From: Pseudomonas migulae
Lineage (GTDB): Bacteria > Pseudomonadota > Gammaproteobacteria > Pseudomonadales > Pseudomonadaceae
DNA length: 64,000 nt
Assembly: GCF_024169315.1 (NCBI RefSeq)
Contig: NZ_JALJWR010000001.1
Span: 6,471,529 to 6,535,528, forward strand
Reading direction: 5' to 3'
The notes beneath the pieces are model-generated. The model saw nothing but the letters and a program-made list of their open reading frames with translations. It made no database searches and was not told the DNA's origin. How positions within the stretch are numbered: the stretch's first letter is position 1; every line of letters starts with the position of its first letter. This document shows, one piece after another, positions 14,901-23,978 of the stretch. The translations under genes and the position numbers were made by a program.

Positions 14901-15878
14901 CTAACCACCGCATTTCTCGATCAATGTTGCATACGACTCCGGATGATCGATGGACATATTGGACGCCTTAATGCCATCACTTAGGATGGCACAGTCAGGT
15001 GATGACGATGGTGCTCCGTTTGAGATGGATGCCTTGATGGGGACGCTGGAGTGTTTGGCTGATCCAGCATAAGAATCATCCATACTCTTGATTGACTGCC
15101 TTAGGTTTAGTATTTCCCCCAACATCTGCTGCTGCATATTACCAAGTGCGCCGAAGCTTTCTTTCTGGATCGCTTGAATAATTGGGTTTTGACTCAGAAG
15201 CTTTGGGTTCAAAGCCGTTTTCTTAAACCCCCAGGCATAAAACTGATTGGTTACCTTTGCGCCATAAGGACTGATTTGGCCTTCTTCATTAAAAACTGCC
15301 TTTGTGATTAGCTCCCTCGACTCATCGCTCAGTTTATTTATAACAGCAGACTTCAAGTATTCTTTAGGGTCTTTAATTAGCTGGTATTTGTCTTTTATTT
15401 CTGAAACAAGTTTGTCTGACTTGATGACGTCTGAAAATATCTTGTCAGTGCTTGGAGATTCCAGGCTTTTTTGTGCACGCGCGTCCTTCATGCATTGATA
15501 GGCATCATCCGAGGCTCTAACTAGTGCGCAATGATATTCAGCATCCTGGCAGTGTGGCCACGCCAAAATTCCTTTGTATACACGCCCGGTTAAATCGTCA
15601 CATTCCATGCCCTTTGATATGTTTGCGCTGGTTGACGAAATGCAACTTAGTTCCTTTTCAAATTGCGCATGCAAAGCGTGGTAGGCCTCGTCCTTGTACT
15701 CCTTGCAGTTTTCAATTGTTTCGACGAATGGGCGACTCGGAACGGGCTTGTTCGCGGCCATACTAATGTTTGGAGAAATGACAGCGGCGCAAGCCAGAAA
15801 CAAGCCGCTTATTACCAGTTGGCGGTTTTTCACTGTTCTGTCAAAACGTGTATTCCAGAAGGTAATTTTCATTTTCAT
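14901..15878 (-). CDS. exported protein of unknown function
   Basis: 325 residues. A long N-region (MKMKITFWNTRFDRTVKNR) precedes a hydrophobic signal (LVISGLFLACAAVISPNISMAA), so it is probably exported. The first ~100 mature residues contain several cysteines (ENCKEYKDEAY, ELSCIS, MECDDL, HCQDAEYHCALV, YQCMKD), suggesting disulfides in the periplasm. The middle is Lys/Glu-rich and helical; C95-type motifs were not found. ATG 15878 is the upstream choice, ATG 15872 equally possible; neither has a strong ribosome site. It follows a lipoprotein gene by 26 bases on the same strand, so the two probably form an operon. Confidence 0.6.
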   Translation of the reverse strand: MKMKITFWNTRFDRTVKNRQLVISGLFLACAAVISPNISMAANKPVPSRPFVETIENCKEYKDEAYHALHAQFEKELSCISSTSANISKGMECDDLTGRVYKGILAWPHCQDAEYHCALVRASDDAYQCMKDARAQKSLESPSTDKIFSDVIKSDKLVSEIKDKYQLIKDPKEYLKSAVINKLSDESRELITKAVFNEEGQISPYGAKVTNQFYAWGFKKTALNPKLLSQNPIIQAIQKESFGALGNMQQQMLGEILNLRQSIKSMDDSYAGSAKHSSVPIKASISNGAPSSSPDCAILSDGIKASNMSIDHPESYATLIEKCGG

Positions 15879-15904
15879 CGACCATCAGTATTTTGTGAGA
15901 TTAA

Positions 15905-16669
15905 TCACATTGGCCATTGATTGGTTCTTTTGTAGCACATCAAATTTGCAGCAACGGCTCTGTTCGCAATCGCGCCGTATTTGTTGATTACCGCCACGCA
16001 CAGTGAGGAGTCGCGAATGCCCGAACAATCCGATATGGATAGTTTTCCCGATTTTATATTCCTTTCGAACTCCTCATCGGTAGTGCCGAGAGCATCTACC
16101 TGCTCCGCGGTACTCACCGCTTCACGCGCAGTCCTATCGTGCTCAACCGCTTGCTGGAGTGATTGTTGTATGGCTGTTTGAGGAGAAAGGCCCATCTGGT
16201 TGATTTTCAACATGGTTGTATGCATGTCAGTTGACATAATTTCGCTTCTTATGCTGTTGACTTCAGTTGGGCGAAATTTCTTTAGCCGACTGCCCAGGTA
16301 AGAGAGGTTTTTTTCGCAACCTCTACCGGGCATATATTTGGCATCATTGAAGGAACTGGTATCAGCCGTAGGCGTTTCTGCAATACCGGCCGATGAATTT
16401 GAGGCCAGCAAATTCGCTGACGAGTCAGATGAGTCTGAGTTACTGTTTGAGCTAAAGATGTTTAGCGACTGCTGCATAATTTGTTGGCCTTGGGCGGCGT
16501 CCCCAGACTGCTGTGTTGCGACGAGACCCAGCAACACACTGACGGCCGCACCTACCATCTCAAAGGTACCGTCGTCAGAACCGGTTTGGCTACTGCCGCT
16601 GCCCGTGGTGGATGCGCAGGAAGTCAATGTCAAATGTATGGCGAGGTAAAGCAGAGTGTATTTTTTCAT
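15905..16669 (-). CDS. Ser-rich lipoprotein of unknown function
   Basis: 254 residues. The signal ends with LTSC (Cys18), a lipobox. After it come a Gly/Ser/Thr-rich linker, a hydrophobic stretch (MVGAAVSVLLGLVATQ) that could be a glycine-zipper-like helix, a Ser/Asn-rich spacer, and a C-terminal domain from about residue 110 with four cysteines (RGCEKNL, SDCSGI, SSLCVAV, NLMCYK). Probably an outer-membrane-anchored partner of the exported protein encoded 26 bases downstream. No family recognised. Confidence 0.6.
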   Translation of the reverse strand: MKKYTLLYLAIHLTLTSCASTTGSGSSQTGSDDGTFEMVGAAVSVLLGLVATQQSGDAAQGQQIMQQSLNIFSSNSNSDSSDSSANLLASNSSAGIAETPTADTSSFNDAKYMPGRGCEKNLSYLGSRLKKFRPTEVNSIRSEIMSTDMHTTMLKINQMGLSPQTAIQQSLQQAVEHDRTAREAVSTAEQVDALGTTDEEFERNIKSGKLSISDCSGIRDSSLCVAVINKYGAIANRAVAANLMCYKRTNQWPM

Positions 16670-17116
16670 GATTGTCTGCTCATGAGTTGTTTAAGTGTTA
16701 TTTCAATGGTTTATCCTTTAGTCCAATTTTATTAACAGCTTAGTTGCTAATACTGCTTGGATTAGCGAGCTGATTTGAGTGTAGAGGCAGTTTGATATTG
16801 CTGCAAAAAATTATTATTTGTAAACTTAATGAAACAGTCGGCTGGTTTAAGAGTGCATACGTTTGCGGTGTGATCACGATATTGTGAGTGTTCTTCTTTA
16901 CGCCTTTTTTCCGGCGCCTGAATAGTGACGAGTTGCTTATTTGGATGTTTCAAGGCGAGCGCTCAAAATTGTCCTGTTTTGGTCGTACTTTCCTCATATC
17001 GGTTGGTTGTTTTTGGCAAAAACCAATCTACCTAAACCAAAAAATCAAGAGTCTCTGCTCTCGGTTTCTCTAGCGTAGAATCCCCAAAACTTGTCCCACC
17101 CCGAGACGGATCCTCA
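16670..17116. other. AT-rich intergenic region at the island edge
   Basis: About 447 bases between the divergent lipoprotein and MATE genes. Composition is markedly AT-rich up to about 17075 and then switches to the GC-rich MATE gene. No gene, repeat or RNA recognised; it likely contains promoters for both sides. Confidence 0.5.
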
Positions 17117-18475
17117 ATGCAAACCCCAACCACCCAACACCCCCTCTGGAAAACCTACCTCCTTTTCCTCGCCCCCATGGTCCTCTCCAATTTCCTCCAA
17201 TCCATGTCGGGCACCGTCAACAGCATCTACATCGGCCAAATGCTCGGCACCCAAGCCCTGGCCGCCGTCTCGGGCATGTTCCCCATCGTCTTCTTCTTCA
17301 TTGCCCTGGTCATCGGCCTCGGCGCCGGGGCGGGCGTGCTCATTGGCCAAGCCTGGGGCGCACGTGAGCCGCATCTGGTGAAAACCATCGCCGGCACAAC
17401 TCTGCTGTTGGGCGCAATGATCGGCTTAACGGCAGCAATCCTCGGCAGCGTGTTCGCCCGCCCAGCCTTGCAGGGTTTGGGCACCCCAGCCGACGTTCTC
17501 GACGACGCCGTGTCCTACGCCCACGTGATGATGTGGATCATGCCGTCGCTGCTGGTCTACGTGCTCTTCACCCAACTGCTGCGCGGGGTGAGCGATACGG
17601 TGTCGCCGCTGATTGCGTTGGTGGTGTCGACCTGCATCGGGTTGGCGCTCACACCGGCGTTGATTCGCGGTTGGTTCGGCTTGCCGATGTTGGGGATTCA
17701 GAGTGCGGCGTATGCGGGGTTGGTGGGTAACCTGTCGGCGATGGGGTGGCTGGCGTGGCGGTTGATCAGCAAGGGGCATCCGTTGGCGCCGGATCGGGAG
17801 ATGTTTGCGGCGATGCGGCTGGATCGGGTGATTCTTGGCAAGGTGTTGCGCATCGGGTTGCCGACCGGGTTGCAGATGGTGGTGTTGTCGGTGTCGGAGC
17901 TGGTGATTCTGGCGCTGGTGAATCAGCACGGTTCGCAGGCGACGGCGGCGTATGGGGCGGTGACGCAGATCGTCAATTACGTGCAGTTTCCGGCGTTGTC
18001 CATTGCGATCACGGCGTCGATTCTTGGGGCGCAGGCGATTGGGGCAGGGCGCATCGAGCGGATCGGGCCGATTCTGCGTACGGGGCTTTTGATTAACGTG
18101 TGCCTGACCGGTGGGTTGGTGCTGTTGGGTTACGTGTTGTCGCACTGGTTGCTGGGGTTGTTTCTGACGGACGATTCGACGCGGGCGAAGGCTGAGCATC
18201 TGTTGCACATCATGCTGTGGAGCCTGTTGTTATTTGGCTTTCAGGCGATCATCGGCGGGATCATGCGCGCGAGCGGCACGGTGTTGGTGCCGATGGCGAT
18301 TTCGATTGTATGCGTGGTGGGTGTGCAGTTGCCGGTGGCGTATGTGCTGGACGGGCGGTTTGGGTTGCAGGGGGTGTGGATGGCGTTTCCGGTGGCTTAT
18401 TTGGGGATGCTGGTGTTGCAGACGCTGTATTACAAGCTGGTGTGGAAGCATCAGAAGATTGAGCGATTGGTGTAG
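17117..18475 (+). CDS. MATE-family multidrug exporter
   Basis: 452 residues with twelve hydrophobic segments in two six-helix halves, full length for MATE/NorM proteins. Typical N-terminal sequence FLAPMVLSNFLQSMSGTVNSIYIGQMLG and the matching second-half LRIGLPTGLQMVVLSVSELVIL are visible. Located in the inner membrane, it should export cationic drugs or metabolites using Na+ or H+. GGAT precedes ATG 17117. The first ~100 codons are unusually rich in C-ending codons while the second half is TTG/GTG-rich, giving a compositional shift within the gene. No regulator is adjacent. Confidence 0.85.
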   Translation: MQTPTTQHPLWKTYLLFLAPMVLSNFLQSMSGTVNSIYIGQMLGTQALAAVSGMFPIVFFFIALVIGLGAGAGVLIGQAWGAREPHLVKTIAGTTLLLGAMIGLTAAILGSVFARPALQGLGTPADVLDDAVSYAHVMMWIMPSLLVYVLFTQLLRGVSDTVSPLIALVVSTCIGLALTPALIRGWFGLPMLGIQSAAYAGLVGNLSAMGWLAWRLISKGHPLAPDREMFAAMRLDRVILGKVLRIGLPTGLQMVVLSVSELVILALVNQHGSQATAAYGAVTQIVNYVQFPALSIAITASILGAQAIGAGRIERIGPILRTGLLINVCLTGGLVLLGYVLSHWLLGLFLTDDSTRAKAEHLLHIMLWSLLLFGFQAIIGGIMRASGTVLVPMAISIVCVVGVQLPVAYVLDGRFGLQGVWMAFPVAYLGMLVLQTLYYKLVWKHQKIERLV

Positions 18476-18515
18476 CGTAGCGCTCACGGGGATCTGCGTT
18501 TGTTGTTGTGTTTTT

Positions 18516-18572
18516 GGGGCTGCTTCGCAGCCCAGCGTCGGAACGCCGCCCGGAGCAAGCTCGCTCGCCACA
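18516..18572. repeat. REP-like element
   Basis: GGGCTGC-TTC-GCAGCCC hairpin followed by GGAGCAAGCTCGCTCGCCACA, the alternative Pseudomonas REP type that pairs a GGCTGCTTCGCAGCC loop with a CTCGCCACA arm. Confidence 0.7.
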
Positions 18573-18785
18573 ATGGGATGCAGGTGTTGCGGTTGGTGTA
18601 TGGGCAACTTGTGTGGTGTAGATTGGATCCCTGTCTCAATCATGAAACATAATAAGTATGACTTTATTAGTTGTGGATACGAGTGGATCTCTATTGCACT
18701 TATCGTTAGTGAGATAACAACTAATGGATCCAATGGAAGAATCTCAAGCCTCATCTAATTTACCAAGCCAGTTAGTGCGCGGCTT

Positions 18786-18971
18786 TCAGGAAAGTTGGAG
18801 GTTCTTCATCGAGGCGAGTTGCATCATCTGAACTAACCGTTTGTCGGTAGTCTGCTCAAAAAATGAACATTTGAGCTTCGAGGCCCTCAGATACTCCAGC
18901 ACGTCACCATGACCTGCTCCTGCAACCGCAGAAAACAAGTGGACACCCAACCTCATATGCATTGACTGCAA
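18786..18971 (-). pseudogene. possible ankyrin-repeat fragment
   Basis: A 61-codon frame reads GVHLFSAVAGAGHGDVLEYL, close to the ankyrin pattern H-L-x-x-A-x-x-x-G-H-x-D-V-L-x-Y-L, then a charged tail. It lacks a ribosome site and is far shorter than a functional ankyrin protein, so a remnant is more likely than a gene. Confidence 0.3.
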
Positions 18972-19168
18972 ATGAGGATTTTTTTACCTGAAATTCAGGA
19001 GCCAACACATAACCGGTTGCTTATTTGCCAGGCAAATCAATCGGTTCAGCCGTGCCAGGTCTATGATTTGGCTTGTCTTGTATCAGTCGGATCGCACAGG
19101 GTATTTAACTTGATTAATACCCCGTCAAACTAATGATCTGAACTGTAGAAACAGTTGGAGATACCACC

Positions 19169-19816
19169 GTGACAATAAATACAATCATGAGTCTGGTCGA
19201 AAATAAAGAATGCATGGAGTTTGTGCGACTGGGTGTTATTTATGCCCACTTGGTCGCTTGTTGTGTTGCCATTGGTCTGGTGTTGACCAGTGATATTGCC
19301 ATGGTCAAGAATTTGTTGAAGGGCAAAGTATTGTCGGAGCACGATAATGCTCATCTGGAAAGTCTTCAAACGTCTGTCGTCTTTGCATTGATTGCTTTGT
19401 GGTTCACCGGTATTGCCATTGTGGGTATTGATTACCTGGAAAAAGGAATCGATTACTTCAAGAATCCAAAGCTTCAGGCCAAAGTGATCATTGTCATGTT
19501 GCTGACTTACAACGGCATCTTGTTGCATCGCCTGGTGTTGCCGGCCATGCAAAAGGCGGGTTCGCTGCTCAAGCTCGGGTTCAGCGCACGGATGCTGGCG
19601 CTGTTTTGCGGTTCGCTGTCGGCAGTGTCCTGGATGTATGCCGCCCTGCTGGGCGTCGGACGCCCGTTGGCCTGGAAGTATTCACTTGCCGAATTGTTGA
19701 TGGCGTATCCGCTGTTGATTGCGCTGGGTTTCCTGACGATGCTGGCATTGACTCAACGAGTGAAACAACAGCACTACGCTGTAGTGCCGCAGCGGACCGT
19801 TGCGAGTGCTTGCTAG
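19169..19816 (+). CDS. integral membrane protein of unknown function
   Basis: 215 residues with five probable membrane helices (LGVIYAHLVACCVAIGLVL, SVVFALIALWFTGIAIVGI, AKVIIVMLLTYNGILLHRL, LALFCGSLSAVSWMYAALLG, LLMAYPLLIALGFLTMLAL). GTG 19169 is chosen from the GGAG eight bases upstream; ATG 19187 is an alternative. Conserved His residues in helices (YAHL, LLHRL) could hint at a heme- or redox-related role, but no family motif is certain. It stands alone between intergenic regions and ends with a terminator. Confidence 0.65.
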   Translation: MTINTIMSLVENKECMEFVRLGVIYAHLVACCVAIGLVLTSDIAMVKNLLKGKVLSEHDNAHLESLQTSVVFALIALWFTGIAIVGIDYLEKGIDYFKNPKLQAKVIIVMLLTYNGILLHRLVLPAMQKAGSLLKLGFSARMLALFCGSLSAVSWMYAALLGVGRPLAWKYSLAELLMAYPLLIALGFLTMLALTQRVKQQHYAVVPQRTVASAC

Positions 19817-19849
19817 CCTTGGCTGAACTTCCCGGGTATCGCCGGTTTT

Positions 19850-19886
19850 AAAAAAGGGCCACCTGTAACAGGGTGGCTCTTTTTAT
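19850..19886 (+). terminator. rho-independent terminator
   Basis: AAAAAAGGGCCACCTGTAACAGGGTGGCTCTTTTT: GGGCCACC pairs with GGTGGCTC, followed by a T run, 35 bases after the membrane-protein stop. Confidence 0.85.
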
Positions 19887-20015
19887 TTGCGCCAAAAGTT
19901 GCGGCAGTCTTCGAGTTGCCTTCGCGATCGGGCGTGCTTGCTGTCACCCACCTTCAGACTGACAATCGAAGGTGATGCAAACCGACAGGCGTGATCGCCT
20001 GGGGAGGTTTTCAAC

Positions 20016-20711
20016 ATGAATCCTTCATCGCCCACCGTTCTGCAAGATCGCGCCGATGCCGGTCGACGGCTGGTGGCGCCGTTGCTCAAGTACGCGCATC
20101 GCGCTGATGTGATTGTCCTCGCGTTGCCCCGTGGCGGTGTGCCGGTGGCTTATGAAGTGGCGTCGGCGCTGGATGTTCGTCTCGACCTGATGCTGGTGCG
20201 CAAACTCGGCGTTCCGACTCATCAGGAGTTGGCGATGGGCGCGATCGCCAGCGGCGGTATTCAGATTCTCAATGAACACGCGTTGCGGGCGCACCCGATT
20301 GATCAGGCGACATTCGATGCGGTGGTCGCTCGGGAAACCCGGGAGTTGTTGCGGCGTGAGCAGGCTTACCGGGGAACGCGTGCGCAGGTAGCGCTGAAGG
20401 ATCAGGTGGTGATTCTGATCGACGATGGCCTGGCGACGGGCGCTTCGATGAAGGCGGCGATTCAGGCGGCGCGGGTGCAGAGGCCGGCGCGGATTGTCGT
20501 TGCGGTGCCGGTGGCGCCGGTCGAGACGGCGGAGGCGCTGCGCCGTGAGGTGGATGAGTTGGTGTGCCCGGTGACCGCGGAATGGTTCATGTCGATCGGG
20601 CATTGGTACATGGATTTTTCCCAGACGCCGGATGCCGAGGTCATCAGGCTGTTGCAGCGGGCGTGGCAGAAAGAGGCGAGCGACGCCGGGCAGCGCTCCG
20701 GTCAGGAGTGA
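20016..20711 (+). CDS. phosphoribosyltransferase-domain protein
   Basis: 231 residues. The PRPP-binding loop is evident as QVVILIDDGLATGASMKAA (type I PRTase D-D-G-x-A-T-G), preceded by VIVLALPRGGVPVAYEVA and LMLVRKLGVP, all characteristic of the stand-alone predicted phosphoribosyltransferases of Pseudomonas. It should bind PRPP in the cytoplasm; its acceptor base is unknown. The hydrolase half seen in some fused relatives is absent. It is located 122 bases before the CioAB oxidase genes on the same strand and may be co-transcribed with them. Confidence 0.8.
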   Translation: MNPSSPTVLQDRADAGRRLVAPLLKYAHRADVIVLALPRGGVPVAYEVASALDVRLDLMLVRKLGVPTHQELAMGAIASGGIQILNEHALRAHPIDQATFDAVVARETRELLRREQAYRGTRAQVALKDQVVILIDDGLATGASMKAAIQAARVQRPARIVVAVPVAPVETAEALRREVDELVCPVTAEWFMSIGHWYMDFSQTPDAEVIRLLQRAWQKEASDAGQRSGQE

Positions 20712-20832
20712 CGCTGCACACTCACGGAATGAACCCGTACCGAAGGGGTCAACCAGTAAGGCCACCCACGGACAATCGCCATGCCTAGCCACTGCCGCAT
20801 TTCGACCAAGGCGCACGAAAATCAGGACCCGC

Positions 20833-22209
20833 ATGGACGCGGCTGAATCGGCGCTGATGGCGGCACGCGCGCAGTTCGCGATCACCATCAGTTTTCATAT
20901 TGTGCTGGCCGCGCTCACGATCGGTCTGGCCAATTTTCTGATGGTGCTTGAAGCGCTTTGGCTGTGGCGTGGCCGACAAATCTATCTGGATGTTTACCTT
21001 TACTGGCTGAAAATATTCGCGCTCACCGTGGCGGTGGGCACGGCGTCGGGGCTGATTCTGGAATACCAGTTCGGGCTCAATTGGTCGCGGCTCTCGGTTC
21101 AGGCCGGCGATATCCTCGGCCCGTTGATGTTCTACGAAGTGCTGGCGGCGTTTTTTCTGGAGGCGGGTTTTCTCGGCATCATGCTGTTCGGCCTGAAAAA
21201 GGTTGGCCCTCGGCTGCATTTTTTCGCCACCTGCGCAGTCGCGGTCGGCTCGTTGATCAGCGCGTTCTGGATCCTGTCGGCCAATTCCTGGATGCAGACG
21301 CCCGCCGGTTACGTCATTGGTGCCGATGGTCGCTTCATGGCCGATAACTGGTGGGCGATCATTTTCAATCCGTCGTTTCCTTATCGGCTGGCGCACATGA
21401 CCTTGGCCGCGCTGCTCGGGACGGCGACTCTGGTGGCGGGTGCCAGTGCCTGGCAACTGTTGAAGGCGCCGCACAACCCGCGTGCGCGTCTGCAATTTTC
21501 CATGGCGCTGTGGACGATTGTCGTGCTGACACCGCTGCAAATTGTGGTGGGTGACCTGCATGGTCAGCACAGCCTCAAGGTGCAGCCACAGAAGGTCGCG
21601 GCCATCGAAGGTTCGTGGACGCGACCGCCTGAGGGCGCGGGCGAACCGCTGCGTTTGTTTGCGATTCCGGACATGGCCGAGCGGCGCAATCACTGGGAAG
21701 TGGCGATCCCGCGCATCGGTTCGCTGTACCTGACGCATGACCTGAGCGGCACCATCGCTGCGCTGGATGAGTTCCCGCCTGAGGACATTCCGCCGGTGCC
21801 GCCGGTGTTTTTTGCGTTTCGCTTGATGGTCGGTCTGGGCCTGTTGATGCTGGGGCAGGGGTTGGTCAGTCTGGTGTTGCGCTGGCGAGGGCGGTTGTAC
21901 GCGGCGCGCTGGATGCTGCGGGTGTGTGTGCTGATGGCTCCGGCGGGATTTCTCGCGATGCTCAGTGGCTGGGTCGTGACCGAAGTGGGGCGGCAACCCT
22001 TCACCCTCTATGGATTGCTGCGCACGGCAGACAGTGTGTCGTCGGTGTCTCGCCAGCAGGTGGTCGGCTCGACCTGGTTGATTCTGCTGTTTTACCTGCT
22101 GATCTTCGGCATCGGGCTGTGGGTGTTGCTGCGGATACTGCGCAAGCCACCGCATGAGGACGAGCCAGGGCCGCAGCCGACCCTGGCGGACGAGACGGGT
22201 GAACCTTGA
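20833..22209 (+). CDS. cioA: cyanide-insensitive bd-type quinol oxidase subunit I
   Basis: 458 residues in the inner membrane, carrying the hemes of cytochrome bd oxidase. The N-terminal ARAQFAITISFHIVLAALTIGLA contains the axial His of the subunit I family; further signatures are EYQFGLNWSR, EAGFLGIMLFG and NSWMQTPAGYVI. The quinol loop (about residues 250-320) is short and the total length is below 500, the CioA-like type. The frame stays open to 20632 but ATG 20833 (CAGGA upstream) gives the family start. The stop TGA overlaps the ATG of subunit II. Oxidises ubiquinol and reduces O2. Confidence 0.9.
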   Translation: MDAAESALMAARAQFAITISFHIVLAALTIGLANFLMVLEALWLWRGRQIYLDVYLYWLKIFALTVAVGTASGLILEYQFGLNWSRLSVQAGDILGPLMFYEVLAAFFLEAGFLGIMLFGLKKVGPRLHFFATCAVAVGSLISAFWILSANSWMQTPAGYVIGADGRFMADNWWAIIFNPSFPYRLAHMTLAALLGTATLVAGASAWQLLKAPHNPRARLQFSMALWTIVVLTPLQIVVGDLHGQHSLKVQPQKVAAIEGSWTRPPEGAGEPLRLFAIPDMAERRNHWEVAIPRIGSLYLTHDLSGTIAALDEFPPEDIPPVPPVFFAFRLMVGLGLLMLGQGLVSLVLRWRGRLYAARWMLRVCVLMAPAGFLAMLSGWVVTEVGRQPFTLYGLLRTADSVSSVSRQQVVGSTWLILLFYLLIFGIGLWVLLRILRKPPHEDEPGPQPTLADETGEP

Positions 22210-23207
22210 TGGACACTGACTGGATCACACTGCTGTCGGCGGCGGCCCTGGGGTTCTCGGTCATGAACTATGTGCTGCTCGATGGCACTGACCTCGGCGT
22301 CGGCGTGTTGATGGGCGTTACGCGAGGCAGCCGGCATCGCCGCACGATGGCGGTGACGATCCTGCCGATCTGGGACGCCAACGAAACGTGGCTGGTGCTC
22401 GGAGGCGGCGGCCTGCTGGCGCTGTTTCCGCTGGCTTACGCCATCCTGCTGCCGGCACTTTATTTGCCTTTTATCCTGATGTTTTTGGCGTTGATTCTGC
22501 GCGTGGTGGCATTGGAGTTTCGCGACTACTCGCCCAATGCCGCGATCAAACGTGGGGTCGATGGCTTGCTGATGTGCGGTTCAGTGCTGGCCGGTGCAAC
22601 TCAGGGGGTGGTGCTGGGCACGCTGGTTCAAGGCATCCCTGAACAGGCCGGGCAGTACAGCGGTGACGGCTCGGAGTGGCGGGGTGTGTTTCCGCTGTTT
22701 TGTGGTGCCGTGCTTGTGGTGGGCTACACGTGGTTGGGGGCCAGTTGGCTCTATTGGCGCACTGAAGACGAACTCCAGCGGCGCTCGGCGTTTCAGGCGA
22801 AGGTGTTGGCCTTGGTCACCGTGCTGTTGTTGATCGTGTTGGTGGCCTGGACCGCGACACTGGACACGCGCTATAGGCAGCGGCTTGCCGATTGGCGGGT
22901 GTGGATGCCGGCAGTGACGTTGCTCATCGCGCTGCTGATCGGCTTTGTGCTGGGGTTTCGCAGTCGCCTTCATGCGCTGCCACTGTTCGCGGCATTGGGC
23001 GTTTTCGTGTTGGCGTTTGCCTTGATGATCGTGGCGCTCTTTCCGCTGATCGTTCCGCCGTACCTGACCTTGCAAGCGGCTGCGTCCAGCCCGACCAGCC
23101 AGAAATTCATGCTGATCGGTTTTGCCGTGCTGATTCCGGTGACGCTGATCTACAACACCTACGGCTTCCGCGTCTTCAGCGGCAAGGTGCGTGCGGTGCG
23201 GGATTGA
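22209..23207 (+). CDS. cioB: bd-type quinol oxidase subunit II
   Basis: 332 residues, eight to nine membrane helices, matching CydB/CioB: MNYVLLDGTDLGVGVLMG at the start, PIWDANETWLVLGGGGLLALFP (conserved W-D-x-N-E-T-W-L) and EFRDYSP. It forms the heterodimer with CioA. ATG 22209 shares its A with the stop of cioA, so the two are translationally coupled. No small CydX-like gene is visible in the eight bases after the stop. Confidence 0.9.
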   Translation: MDTDWITLLSAAALGFSVMNYVLLDGTDLGVGVLMGVTRGSRHRRTMAVTILPIWDANETWLVLGGGGLLALFPLAYAILLPALYLPFILMFLALILRVVALEFRDYSPNAAIKRGVDGLLMCGSVLAGATQGVVLGTLVQGIPEQAGQYSGDGSEWRGVFPLFCGAVLVVGYTWLGASWLYWRTEDELQRRSAFQAKVLALVTVLLLIVLVAWTATLDTRYRQRLADWRVWMPAVTLLIALLIGFVLGFRSRLHALPLFAALGVFVLAFALMIVALFPLIVPPYLTLQAAASSPTSQKFMLIGFAVLIPVTLIYNTYGFRVFSGKVRAVRD

Positions 23208-23210
23208 ACC

Positions 23211-23978
23211 TCAGGCCTGAACCCAGCGTTGCCGACTCCAACTGCTCAAGCTATCGACGGCGAAAACCAGGATCAGCATCGCCAGAATCACCGTGCTGGC
23301 TTGCGCTTCCTGAAACAGGCTGAGGCTGACATAGAGCATTTGCCCCAGGCCACCGGCGCCGACGAAGCCGAGCACACTGGCCATGCGGATGTTGTTTTCC
23401 CAGCGGTACAGGATGTAGGCCAGCAGCTGCGGGAACAGGTTGGGCAGGGTGCCGTAACAGAAGGCCGACACGGCGTTGCCGCCCTGCAAACGGATGGCGT
23501 CGGCCGGTTCCGACGGGGTGTTTTCCAGCGCTTCGGCGAACAGCCGACCGAGCACGCCGGTGGTGTGCAGCGCCAGTGCCAGCGTGCCGGCGTTGGGGCC
23601 GAGGCCGGCGGCGAGCACCATCAACGCGGCCCACACCAGTTCCGGCACGGCGCGCAACGCGTTGAGCAGCAGCCGCGATGCGCTCTGCAACGGCCAGCCG
23701 AAACGCCCGGCCGCGGGCAATGCCAACAGCAAACCAAACACCGCCGCGAGCAGGGTGCCGAGGGCGGACATGGCGATGGTTTCGAGGGCGCCTTGGGCGA
23801 TGGCCTGCAGGTGATTCGGGCTCAGGTCCGGGCTGAAAAAGCGCTGCGCATAAGCGCCCATCTGGTGCAGGTTGCCGGTGTTGCCGAGTTCGCCGAGGTC
23901 GATGCCGAGGTAGATGAACGAGGCGATGACGGCGGCGCCGATGCCGAGCAGCAGGGCCAGGTTGAACAGGCGATTCAT
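23211..23978 (-). CDS. PhnE-type ABC permease (second)
   Basis: 255 residues, inner-membrane permease with about six helices and the binding-protein-dependent loop ([40 protein letters not shown]), typical of the PhnE family importing phosphonate, phosphite or, in some Pseudomonas, probably selenate. ATG 23978 overlaps the stop of the upstream permease by four bases (ATGA). Last gene of the four-gene ABC operon. The frame runs upstream into the previous gene without meaning. Confidence 0.85.
   Translation of the reverse strand: MNRLFNLALLLGIGAAVIASFIYLGIDLGELGNTGNLHQMGAYAQRFFSPDLSPNHLQAIAQGALETIAMSALGTLLAAVFGLLLALPAAGRFGWPLQSASRLLLNALRAVPELVWAALMVLAAGLGPNAGTLALALHTTGVLGRLFAEALENTPSEPADAIRLQGGNAVSAFCYGTLPNLFPQLLAYILYRWENNIRMASVLGFVGAGGLGQMLYVSLSLFQEAQASTVILAMLILVFAVDSLSSWSRQRWVQA

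Larger units (their letters stand above)
18476..19168. other. long intergenic region with a REP, an inverted repeat and a gene scrap
   Basis: Contains a REP-like element (18516-18572), a 9-bp inverted repeat 18666-18674/18717-18725, a possible ankyrin-like fragment (18786-18971, minus) and the GGAG site of the next gene (19157-19160). Confidence 0.5.

Noticed and set aside
20785..22155. 456-residue antisense frame to cioA
   Set aside because: Shadow frame with low-complexity Gln/Arg/His content.
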